In this document: one piece after another, positions 55,395-63,191 of the stretch | Layout: each line of letters opens with the position of its first letter | How positions within the stretch are numbered: position 1 is the first letter of the stretch | From: Bacillota bacterium | GTDB lineage: Bacteria > Bacillota > Clostridia > Lachnospirales > Lachnospiraceae | Length of the DNA stretch: 64,000 nt | Reading direction: 5' to 3' | Assembly (NCBI GenBank): GCA_023390555.1 | Contig: JAEWCQ010000025.1 | Location: forward strand, 1 to 64,000 | Notes under the pieces: model-generated | Seen by the model: only the letters and a program-made list of their open reading frames with translations | What the model was told of the DNA's origin: nothing | Databases searched by the model: none | Made by a program: the position numbers and the translations under genes

Positions 55395-56384
55395 ATGAAA
55401 TTACAACAATTAGATGCTTTTCTAAGACAAATTACCCCAAGTGAACAATATCATCTTGATCACCCGGGAAAACTTTCACGCCGCTATGATTTCATTCCTG
55501 CGACCAGAGTGGGTGGAAATGTAATGTATGAGTTCAGTTTTGATTCCGTATTAAAAAACGAAAATATCTCTATCATGAAAGAATCCCGTTTTACGGAAAT
55601 CCCACTACATCATCATAAGGTGATTGAGATCAACTACATTTATTCCGGGCAATGCACCCAGATCATTAACGGTCAGAAAATCACCCTGCACACCGGTGAT
55701 GTATGTCTCCTTGACCGAAATACGCCTCATGCCATCCTGGACATCGGAGCAGATGATATCATCATAACCATTGATATGCGAAAGAAGTATTTCACCGATG
55801 GCTTTTTACAAAGACTTTCTACGCAGGGAATTGTTTCGAAATTCCTTGTCAATGCGCTTCAGGATAATACGAACGAGAAACAATTCATCCTATTTGGTAC
55901 CGAAAATTCCGAGGAGCTGCGATGGCCTTTAGAAAGTATGCTTTGTGAATACTTTAATGAGGACAAATCAAGTGAAATTATTGATGCTTATATGATCATT
56001 ATCCTTGCCAAGCTGTTAAAAATCTATCAGCAAAATCATCTCGCAAATTATAAAATCGATAAGTCCATACTGATTCTGGATATTCTTCAATACCTGGAAA
56101 TCAACTATTTGACAACGAATTTGTGTGAAGCAGCCAATCATTTTAATTTTAACCCGACGTACTTCGGAAACTATATCAAAAAACACACCGGAAAAACATT
56201 TAAAGAACTCATCATCCAAAAGAAGCTCTCCGCTTCCTGCTATTATCTGGTCAATACAGATCAGCCCATTTACAAAATAGCAAACGAAGCCGGATATGAA
56301 AATCTCGGTTTCTTTTATAAAAAATTCAAAGAGAAATATGGTGTTACACCACAGGAATACCGCCAGCAGCATTTCAATTGCTAA
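55395..56384 (+). CDS. AraC-family activator with cupin domain
   Basis: A 329-residue regulator. The cupin domain (about 70-140) has LHHHKVIEINYIYSG and HTGDVCLLD. The two AraC helix-turn-helices are at about 230-325 (LCEAANHFNFNPTYFGNYIK, IYKIANEAGYENLGFFYKKF). It is divergent from the PTS-GH1 operon and probably activates it. The ATG has no ribosome site and sits at the predicted transcription start, so a leaderless mRNA is likely; a GTG at 55314 upstream would put the promoter inside the gene. Confidence 0.9.
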   Translation: MKLQQLDAFLRQITPSEQYHLDHPGKLSRRYDFIPATRVGGNVMYEFSFDSVLKNENISIMKESRFTEIPLHHHKVIEINYIYSGQCTQIINGQKITLHTGDVCLLDRNTPHAILDIGADDIIITIDMRKKYFTDGFLQRLSTQGIVSKFLVNALQDNTNEKQFILFGTENSEELRWPLESMLCEYFNEDKSSEIIDAYMIIILAKLLKIYQQNHLANYKIDKSILILDILQYLEINYLTTNLCEAANHFNFNPTYFGNYIKKHTGKTFKELIIQKKLSASCYYLVNTDQPIYKIANEAGYENLGFFYKKFKEKYGVTPQEYRQQHFNC

Positions 56385-56390
56385 TAAAAA

Positions 56391-56437
56391 AGAAGATAAG
56401 CATGGAATACAAATATCCCAATGATTATCTTCTTTCT
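56391..56437 (+). terminator. Terminator of the araC-type gene
   Basis: AGAAGATAA and TTATCTTCT are inverted repeats around an imperfect inner stem and are followed by TTCTATTC. A-rich DNA precedes it, so it could also act on the opposite transcript. Confidence 0.55.
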
Positions 56438-56557
56438 ATTCTCTTTCCGAATTACAGTTCTGCGACATTTACGCAATGATTTCATTTCCTCTTTTGTTGC
56501 AGGCCAACCGGCTGCAAACCGATCCCCATATGTATTTCACCACACGATAAGCAAAAA

Positions 56558-57052
56558 CTACACAAGGGATACCATAAAAACTATGCATGCAGATACCAGC
56601 GAAACAACCGCACCAATGGCAATTCCTTTCAGGGCCCCTTTTACGTGGAATAGATAATTCTTATATTCCTTATCCATATCTTCCGTTCCCGGTATCCTCA
56701 ATTTCTTACTGTGGCAAAAGACGCCCAGATCAAGAACTAACATATCGTAAATATTCACCGCAAAGAAAAGCAAAAATACATGCAGAAATGCAGTATAAAA
56801 AGTTTTGGCTCCGGAAAAATAGGCAACTGCCGACAACACAGCAGAAAATACTAAAACAGCAATTATTTTCTTCAGGATATGTTCTTTTTCTTCCTCTTGT
56901 ATGGTTGTTTCGTACTGTGGTAAGGATTCCACTCTTTTTCTGATTTCCGGTGGATAGGACATAATGTATTTGATCGGATTTTTATACTGTGCCGGCAGCA
57001 CAACAATGGTAAAAATCCCACAAATAATCAAACATTCGATCGCTAAAATCAT
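56558..57052 (-). CDS. Hypothetical membrane protein
   Basis: A 164-residue protein with four hydrophobic segments: about residues 3-19, 62-80, 84-104 and 142-162. A soluble loop with Pro/Glu features (ESLPQYETTIQEEEKEH) lies between the first two. I do not recognise a family. GAGGTG lies ten bases upstream. It is a single gene, with degraded DNA upstream. Confidence 0.65.
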   Translation of the reverse strand: MILAIECLIICGIFTIVVLPAQYKNPIKYIMSYPPEIRKRVESLPQYETTIQEEEKEHILKKIIAVLVFSAVLSAVAYFSGAKTFYTAFLHVFLLFFAVNIYDMLVLDLGVFCHSKKLRIPGTEDMDKEYKNYLFHVKGALKGIAIGAVVSLVSACIVFMVSLV

Positions 57053-57771
57053 TGTATCAATTCACCTCACAATCTTGGATTTTTCAGACATTTTATTCTT
57101 TTATTATATCACTGCACCCAGCCGGCAACAATCCTATTCCATTCCTTTTCCATATGTTCTGCTTTATCCTCATTCACAACCTATGTTGCGCTTACTCTAA
57201 CTGCACATCTCAAATATGCTTACGTTTTGAGCCCGTTTTCGCTCTGCTCCGCCTGTTACGGTTGCTTTCATGGGTGAATGGCTGATACTCTGCCAGCTAA
57301 CACGAGAACTCCTTTCTCTTTCAATTCTATATTCAATCCCTGAATCGCCTTACATACGTACCCATTAAAATCACGCGCAATTGGGAAGTTTTATTCACTG
57401 TCATTAACATTTTCATGGATAAGTTTTTTACACTGCTGTATCCCGTTATGATAGAATACGATTGTGAAAGAAACGCTTAACACGGCTTTCGTGTTAAATA
57501 CTTCTGCAAGAAGTCATTGCCGCCATGGCAAATGATCTGGAATCACTCAAATATCTTCTGGTCGATAATACTACGGTTACGATAAAACGAACGGCCGAAA
57601 TCAACGTGAATTATTTCTACAACAGGCTTAAATACCGCATAATTTATGATGTAAAACACTTTTTACATACTGTTTTTCGGCAATGTAAAAGCTCTTTGAT
57701 CGCAGCTTTCACCTGAATACAATATCATGAACTCAGGTCAAGAGAAACTCTGTCAGAAAGGGGATTACCAC
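57053..57771. other. Degraded intergenic DNA with short frames
   Basis: No intact gene is supported. A 63-codon frame at 57525-57716 (start MANDLESLKYLL) has no ribosome site and no family I know. On the minus strand near 57300-57330 a piece reads like the start of an ABC ATPase domain (IQGLNIELKEKGVLVLAG) but is broken within 30 codons. TTAACACG-N5-CGTGTTAA near 57477-57497 is a perfect inverted repeat. Confidence 0.4.
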
Positions 57772-58359
57772 TTGCAACTAAATACTCAAATAAAGAAATA
57801 TCGTACGAACTTGAATTTATCACAGGAAGAACTGGCTGAAAAAGTATATGTCACCCGGCAGACTATTTCTAACTGGGAGAATAATAAAAATTACCCGGAT
57901 ATTCATAGTCTTCTCCTCTTAAGTTCCTTATTTCACATATCTCTTGATCAATTAATCAAAGGAGATATTGATCTTATGAAAGAAGAAATTAAAAAATCAG
58001 AAATTGAAAAATTCAACCATTATGGAAACATTTTTACGCTACTACTACTGGTAACTATAGTCTCAGCAGTTCCACTCGCCATATTTTTAAACTATTATGG
58101 TTTGATGATCTTTGGGGTCTTGTTTGTAATTACAATGTATTTTGCCTTTAAAGTAGAAAAATGCAAAAAGGACAATGATGTACAGACTTTTAAAGAGATT
58201 GTATCTTTTACAGAAGGCAAGCGCCTTGATGAAATTGAAAAAAATCAGGAAGTTGGAAAGCGCCCTTACCAGAAAGTATTACTTGTGTTTGGAAGTGCAG
58301 TGATTACTTTCATAATATGTTGTTTACTACTATGGATTCTGAAACCGTTTATTCTCTAA
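57772..58359 (+). CDS. XRE-family regulator with membrane tail
   Basis: A 195-residue protein. Residues 1-65 hold a Cro/C1-type helix-turn-helix (LSQEELAEKVYVTRQTISNW), and residues 95-195 hold three membrane helices. It may bind DNA while tethered to the membrane, sensing envelope or peptide signals; that role is inference. The start is the TTG at 57772, eight bases after AAAGGGG; an ATG 45 bases earlier has no ribosome site. No adjacent target gene is evident. Confidence 0.85.
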   Translation: MQLNTQIKKYRTNLNLSQEELAEKVYVTRQTISNWENNKNYPDIHSLLLLSSLFHISLDQLIKGDIDLMKEEIKKSEIEKFNHYGNIFTLLLLVTIVSAVPLAIFLNYYGLMIFGVLFVITMYFAFKVEKCKKDNDVQTFKEIVSFTEGKRLDEIEKNQEVGKRPYQKVLLVFGSAVITFIICCLLLWILKPFIL

Positions 58360-58414
58360 ATACAATAAGTATTTTGATTCTGCCTCGCTTTTACCGAATT
58401 GAAATAAAGGCATA

Positions 58415-58460
58415 AAAGACCCTCGGAAGCCCATATAAAATGAGCATTCCGAGGGTCTTT
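58415..58460. terminator. Bidirectional terminator after the XRE gene
   Basis: AAAGACCCTCGGAA and TTCCGAGGGTCTTT are perfect inverted copies around an 18-base loop. It is the only clear feature in 58360-58687, which otherwise is AT-rich and empty apart from a remnant frame downstream of the HAD gene. Confidence 0.8.
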
Positions 58461-58687
58461 ATCCGTAATTCAAACTCAGCGCCCAGGATTGTTTTACACA
58501 TACTTTTGTTTCTGTTTTGTGCTTTCAAATCATTGAATAATAAATAATCTCCTCTTGCTTCTGAAAATGTAACTTCAGTTTACTTCAGAATAATTTTCTA
58601 TATTAGCAATCGGGATGATTGAATGGCATAGAAAAATAAGTTCATTTGTTATAGCGCCGTATCTTTGGTCGGGAATAATCAGTATTG

Positions 58688-59131
58688 TCAATAAGCGTCC
58701 TGCAATAGTTGCTTTAATGCTTCTGCTTTCGTACGCTCACCCATTCTGTGTGATACAAATTTGAAATAATGCCGAATATGACAATAATCAAGTACAGTTT
58801 CAATATATTCCTTACTACCCATTCCGCAAATTGCCATCTCAATGCTGTTGTCATAAAATGACGATAACACTTCTTCCACATGATCGAACAGTCGTCCACG
58901 TTCTTTCACTACTTCAATTTCTCGCCATTTTTCACGTTCAAATTCATCACGCTCGTTTTGCGGCATATCGGTCGCAACTCTATCTAATAGTGATTTGACT
59001 GTTGTGTATAGTAAAAATTTCTCATCTTCAGGTGTAAGTAAAATATTAAATCGTTTGCAAACATCATAAAGTGGCGGTATGCAAGTTTCATGTATGCGAT
59101 ATAGTGTACCATCTAAGTCAAAAATAATCAT
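58688..59131 (-). CDS. Truncated HAD-superfamily hydrolase
   Basis: A 147-residue protein with the HAD nucleophile motif IFDLDGT at residues 3-9 and a helical cap, then CGMGSKEYIETVL at the place of motif II. It stops after TKAEALKQLLQDAY, before motif IV (the GDxxxD acid loop), about 60 residues short of family length. In another frame after the stop the DNA stays open for about 40 codons, which fits a frameshift or fusion scar. The ATG at 59131 has GAGG eight bases upstream. Likely nonfunctional. Confidence 0.6.
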   Translation of the reverse strand: MIIFDLDGTLYRIHETCIPPLYDVCKRFNILLTPEDEKFLLYTTVKSLLDRVATDMPQNERDEFEREKWREIEVVKERGRLFDHVEEVLSSFYDNSIEMAICGMGSKEYIETVLDYCHIRHYFKFVSHRMGERTKAEALKQLLQDAY

Positions 59132-59140
59132 CTTTTTCAC

Positions 59141-59789
59141 CTCGCAAAATATAAAATATTCAAAGTAGCTCTAACGAGACAACTGCTCAAACGAAATATC
59201 TTCTTCTGAATAAGATAACATAATAAGAAATTTTAATATATCACAAATCAGTGAGTATGTAGCAGCTGTAATAAGTCAGGGCTATCCTCTGCAGCAACCC
59301 ATATCTGCATTTCTCCATCTAAATCAAACTTGCACATTCTAATGGTTTAGCAATTGCCAACACATTCAGGGAACAATGTGAAGTCCCATTGTCCGAATTC
59401 CTTCTTTTGCTTTATTGCAGTCAATTCTTACTAAAATATTATTAACGTCGTCATATCAATACTTTTATGTATTTGTCATATGTAGCACATATCAATTTCA
59501 TTATTATCTGTCCTTTCAGTGTAAAATTCTATAATAATTACATTTACAGATGCACTGTTTATTTGTATTATTCTGTATGACACCAAAAAGTATTGTCATT
59601 TTATTATCAGCATCTACAAAGTAATCACGTCTATTACTTCAGCCTTATCACTTCAAGATTATAAAAATACCTCTTATTGTTACGTAGAAATTTGCTTGCG
59701 AGGAGTATGCTCATAATTTTCACGACAAACTGGAATTTGTCGCTCACATTTATAAAATTTTTTATTCTTAAAATCAGAAAACCTAATGC
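59141..59789. other. AT-rich intergenic DNA with gene remnants
   Basis: No intact gene is seen in 650 bases. On the minus strand near 59265-59342 an open stretch (start MCKFDLDGEMQIWVAAED) of 28 codons looks like the start of a DUF1902/HicB-type small protein and then stops; it is probably a fragment. The rest is repetitive A/T with weak hairpins. Confidence 0.35.
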
Positions 59790-60662
59790 TTAATTTCTAC
59801 GATGCTTTTCTGAGAGCAACGCATATAATGTCACCCATTTATTGGATTTACCCACTTTTCCTACATCGAAATAGGGTTTAGTGAAAGACTCGCTAAGTAT
59901 ATATTTGCCTTCGCTGTCTTTTTTACTATCCAATAACGCCCAAGCTTTTTCGCAATTAGGGTGATTCGCCACGCCAAGAATCGATAGTCCATACATAATC
60001 ATTTGCAAACCTATGTGAACATGGTCAATAGGATAAAATGTTCCCGTCATTCCTTCAATAATAACTTTTTCGTAGTCATCAGGGCGGAATGCGACATGGT
60101 AGTTTATATAAAACTCTGTCAAAAGTTCAAACTGTGGTAAAACAACGCTGATCTTTTTTAGTTCCGCCGCCAGTAAAAGATATGTGGTTGTTTGTCTATA
60201 ACAACCCATTTCCGGTAACTTAGAGTCGTTTGTTTTCTTGGTCTTGTCCAAACATCTAAATGTGCCGTCTTCGCGTATTGTTGAAAAGGCCAAAAATATT
60301 TGTTCTTTCACCCACGAATGTTCGTAATATCCGAGTGACACTAGATTTCTTAACAGCAATATTTTAGCACACTTCATACTAAGATTCATATTCTTGATGA
60401 TACGTTCAATGTAACCATCAATGGGAACATCTACACGTGTCAAGCCAAATTCCGCGAGTGTACAAAAAGCGTTTATATCTTCCCATTTATGTTTAAGTTT
60501 GAACTTATCCATAATCAAACTTACCGTGTCTGAAACTAATAAACTGTCATAAGCCTTTATAACTTCAGGTTCGTCTTTTTTCATACACAAAAGCTCTGTC
60601 ATTGCACGATATTTCACTTCGGGAGTTTCATCTTCAAGAATCCAATTTCTAATATTATTCAT
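59790..60662 (-). CDS. Helical toroid-like (prenyltransferase-repeat-like) protein
   Basis: A 290-residue all-helical protein without signal peptide. It begins MNNIRNWILEDETPEVKYRAM and ends with a segment (ESFTKPYFDVGKVGKSNKWVTLYALL) typical of the last repeat of squalene-cyclase/prenyltransferase-like alpha-toroids. No catalytic residues are evident, and it may only bind a partner. The ATG at 60662 has AAGGG eight bases upstream; a longer frame to 60764 lacks a site. It is not clearly in an operon. Confidence 0.7.
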   Translation of the reverse strand: MNNIRNWILEDETPEVKYRAMTELLCMKKDEPEVIKAYDSLLVSDTVSLIMDKFKLKHKWEDINAFCTLAEFGLTRVDVPIDGYIERIIKNMNLSMKCAKILLLRNLVSLGYYEHSWVKEQIFLAFSTIREDGTFRCLDKTKKTNDSKLPEMGCYRQTTTYLLLAAELKKISVVLPQFELLTEFYINYHVAFRPDDYEKVIIEGMTGTFYPIDHVHIGLQMIMYGLSILGVANHPNCEKAWALLDSKKDSEGKYILSESFTKPYFDVGKVGKSNKWVTLYALLSEKHRRN

Positions 60663-60864
60663 TAATGTGTCCCTTCTTATAAGCAATTGCATCAGTTTGA
60701 AAAAGAATTCCATCACCTGCAAATTCTGTTTATATTGACTTTCTCGCTGAATATTTCCTGTCAAATCTTTTTTTAATCACTTTTTCCATGATTGGTATAT
60801 CCCATATATTTTTAACTCAATCTTTTGCTTAAATATTGTAGCCACAAACTGAACCTTGTAAAAA

Positions 60865-61422
60865 TCATATCATTTCCCAATATCCATCATATGCATATCC
60901 AGTTTTTCCTATCAAAAACTGCTCAGACTTGGTAAATCCTATTTTCTGAAGTGCTTTAATTCTTTCCACTGCATATATTGGGGCTTTCGTAATAATTCCA
61001 TTACAGCCCAACATTTCTGGGAGATTAGGTACTATAAGTGAAACAATATCATATAACACCTCTTCTTTTTCATAATCACTTCTTACATCGACTCTTAAAA
61101 TTCCCATATTGTTAAATTCATCTTCCGAAACTCGTAAACATAACTCGATTGTTCCAATGATATTTGACAAATTCTTATCAACAATAGAAAGTCTAACGAA
61201 CCAACCATTTTTATAGGCCAATCTCCAAAAATCTATAGCTTGTGTCATTCTTTCTTTTGTTGCATAGTAAAAATTATCCCCATGACAACCATCACTGTTA
61301 AAAAACGGTAAAGCCTCCTTATCACTGTAAACCTCTAACAATTCGTCACAATCTTCATTTTGAACCGATCTTAACAAAAACTTTTCATTTTCTAATACTG
61401 GACATGTTTCATAAATATTCAT
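60865..61422 (-). CDS. GNAT-family N-acetyltransferase
   Basis: A 185-residue RimJ/RimL-like acetyltransferase (starts with FLLRSVQNEDCDELLEVY; acceptor end has AVERIKALQKIGFTKSEQF). It would acetylate an amine using acetyl-CoA; the acceptor is unknown. The usual Q/RxxGxG/A CoA loop is not clearly present; the region VRSDYEKEEVLYDIVS takes its place, so activity is uncertain. GGAGG lies six bases upstream of the ATG at 61422. Confidence 0.78.
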   Translation of the reverse strand: MNIYETCPVLENEKFLLRSVQNEDCDELLEVYSDKEALPFFNSDGCHGDNFYYATKERMTQAIDFWRLAYKNGWFVRLSIVDKNLSNIIGTIELCLRVSEDEFNNMGILRVDVRSDYEKEEVLYDIVSLIVPNLPEMLGCNGIITKAPIYAVERIKALQKIGFTKSEQFLIGKTGYAYDGYWEMI

Positions 61423-61601
61423 TATTGACCTCCATAAATTTATATTCATAATCTGAATGTTTATAGATACTCTTCCTTAACTTTTGCTTCCTATCTTCCC
61501 CATTATTCTTCGAACTCCAGCAATCCCCACCAGCTGATTCTTTCCATCAAGGTTATGATATTGCATTCTTGTTTTTCTGATTTCTTTTCGTGTATATGTA
61601 T

Positions 61602-62510
61602 TCAATCCTCTACCTCATACATTTTTCTCACTTTATTACAATTCTTTACTATACGGTCAATCACACTTTGTGGTTCTAATACTCTGACATGATTGCCAAG
61701 CGAGAGAACAACCCCAAACCAGTAAGTTTCATTCTCTGGAACGGAAAAGCTAAAGTCAAAGTCACCATTTGTATATTCTTTAATGACCGTTCCATTTAAA
61801 TATTCCTTACATTTGGATTTAATACATACATTACCATGCAATAAAATTGTTATGACTTTTCGTTCATCATTGATTGTTATATTGGATTTTTCATGTTCAT
61901 TTGTATTACTTTTTTCTAAAATAACCAATTCTTCCATTCTTACTAATTTGAACATACAGTAATCTTGATGTTTCGGATAAAAAGCAGTTAAATACCAGTT
62001 ATACCACTTAAATTCAAGTCTGACAGGTTCAACCTGAATCTTTTTTATTACATTTTCATTATTTGTATACTTAAATTCTACGACTCTTTTCTTTCGAACC
62101 GCTTCTTCTAATAGCACAATGTTCTGGTTTATCTCATTTTTTTCACGGGCAATGCTAAAATCTAAATTCATCATATTATTTTCACTATTATAAAATGGAA
62201 TTATTTTATCTATAGTCTGTACAATATTCTTGTTAAAATGAGCACTTAAAAGACCGTTTAAAGCCGTAACAATATTGTTATAATCCTCATCATTTATGAG
62301 TTTTTTATCGACAATATAAGAATCAATAATTTTGTAACCACCATCGGCTCCATATTCTGATTGAATTGGAATACCTGCCTGTCCAAGTGCATCCATATCT
62401 CTCATTATTGTTCTTGTTGACACCTCAAATTCTTCCGACAATCTTTGCGCCGAGGTCTTTCCATAACGCAACAAATAGTTAATTATAGCAATAAGGCGAT
62501 CAATCTTCAC
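61602..62510 (-). CDS. WYL-domain transcription regulator (YafY type)
   Basis: A 302-residue regulator with an N-terminal winged helix (KTSAQRLSEEFEVSTRTIMRD) and a WYL domain (about 135-205; KWYNWYLTAFYPKHQDYCMFK) plus a WCX-like C-terminus. WYL proteins sense nucleic acid or other ligands and are often linked to conflict systems. The start is the GTG at 62510 (AAAGGAG six bases upstream). A 14-base inverted repeat just upstream suggests autoregulation. Confidence 0.9.
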   Translation of the reverse strand: MKIDRLIAIINYLLRYGKTSAQRLSEEFEVSTRTIMRDMDALGQAGIPIQSEYGADGGYKIIDSYIVDKKLINDEDYNNIVTALNGLLSAHFNKNIVQTIDKIIPFYNSENNMMNLDFSIAREKNEINQNIVLLEEAVRKKRVVEFKYTNNENVIKKIQVEPVRLEFKWYNWYLTAFYPKHQDYCMFKLVRMEELVILEKSNTNEHEKSNITINDERKVITILLHGNVCIKSKCKEYLNGTVIKEYTNGDFDFSFSVPENETYWFGVVLSLGNHVRVLEPQSVIDRIVKNCNKVRKMYEVED

Positions 62511-62540
62511 AACTTTCTCCTTTCAAATCCATAATAGCAA

Positions 62541-62572
62541 AACAAGTATGACATCATTATGTCATACTTGTT
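62541..62572. promoter_or_regulatory. Perfect 14-4-14 inverted repeat upstream of the WYL gene
   Basis: AACAAGTATGACAT (62541-62554) and ATGTCATACTTGTT (62559-62572) are exact inverted copies separated by CATT, 31 bases before the GTG start. This looks like an operator for the WYL regulator. Confidence 0.7.
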
Positions 62573-62632
62573 AAAATAAATCACTATTGATTGGTCTAAA
62601 TTCCAAATTTTAATTACAATGTTCATAAAAAC

Positions 62633-62666
62633 CTCGAAGTAATCTCATTACTTCTGTCACTTCGAG
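62633..62666. terminator. Nested hairpin terminator
   Basis: CTCGAAGT (62633-62640) pairs with ACTTCGAG (62659-62666), with an inner AAGTAAT-CTC-ATTACTT option. T-rich tracts follow on both strands (GTTTTT on the minus strand), so it can end transcription either way. Confidence 0.55.
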
Positions 62667-62865
62667 ATTAGTTTCTTTTTCTGTTATAGAATACCACATT
62701 TGCTATCTGTTCACAATGCAATACTCCATCGCTCCCTATTGCTCCCTATTGATATTTACCTCAATTTTGCAGTGTATTCCTTAATAATCCATTATCTCTA
62801 CATCCTGAGATTAAAGACGAGATACAGGCTTTAAAATGTATAAACGATTCAATAATTTCTTTGTC

Positions 62866-62900
62866 GACGTATAATAAATTTCGCAAATTTATTATACGTC
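62866..62900. repeat. Perfect 16-3-16 inverted repeat
   Basis: GACGTATAATAAATTT (62866-62881) and its exact complement (62885-62900) flank CGC. The arms contain TATAAT on the plus strand and TATAAT on the minus strand. No gene is nearby; it could be a transposon scar, a recombination site or a bidirectional promoter. Confidence 0.6.
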
Positions 62901-62981
62901 ATCCCAAGAAATCTTGACACTATCAATTATTCAACCGATTTTTTCAAAAATTATTGCCATTTGATTGTCACGAGACATAAA

Positions 62982-63023
62982 GAGAGCCAAGAAACGCCGT
63001 ATATTCAACGTTTCTTAGCTCTT
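62982..63023. terminator. Hairpin near the DUF2326 gene end
   Basis: AGAGCCAAGAAACG and CGTTTCTTAGCTCT pair around a loop (about 62984-63022) with one mismatch. T-rich DNA follows on the plus strand. It is about 170 bases from the DUF2326 stop. The rest of 62673-63191 holds no gene; a tandem 11-base repeat GCTCCCTATTG lies near 62731-62751. Confidence 0.45.
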
Positions 63024-63191
63024 GTGTATTATTCAAACTCCCTGACCATTCGCTTTAAAGCGAATATATTTGATATATTTACTGTCATTTAATTGCTTTT
63101 ATTCCGGGAATTCTATGTATTATTTTGAGTATAGTAAGCTTCGAGTATCATAATGGTATCATATATTTATAAGATATTATTATTTTAGAGA

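Noticed and set aside
57525..57716. 63-codon frame MANDLESLKYLL
   Set aside because: No ribosome site, no family recognised and it sits in remnant-like DNA.
62731..62751. Tandem GCTCCCTATTG units as a CRISPR-like array
   Set aside because: Only two copies of 10-11 bases with no spacer; no Cas genes seen.
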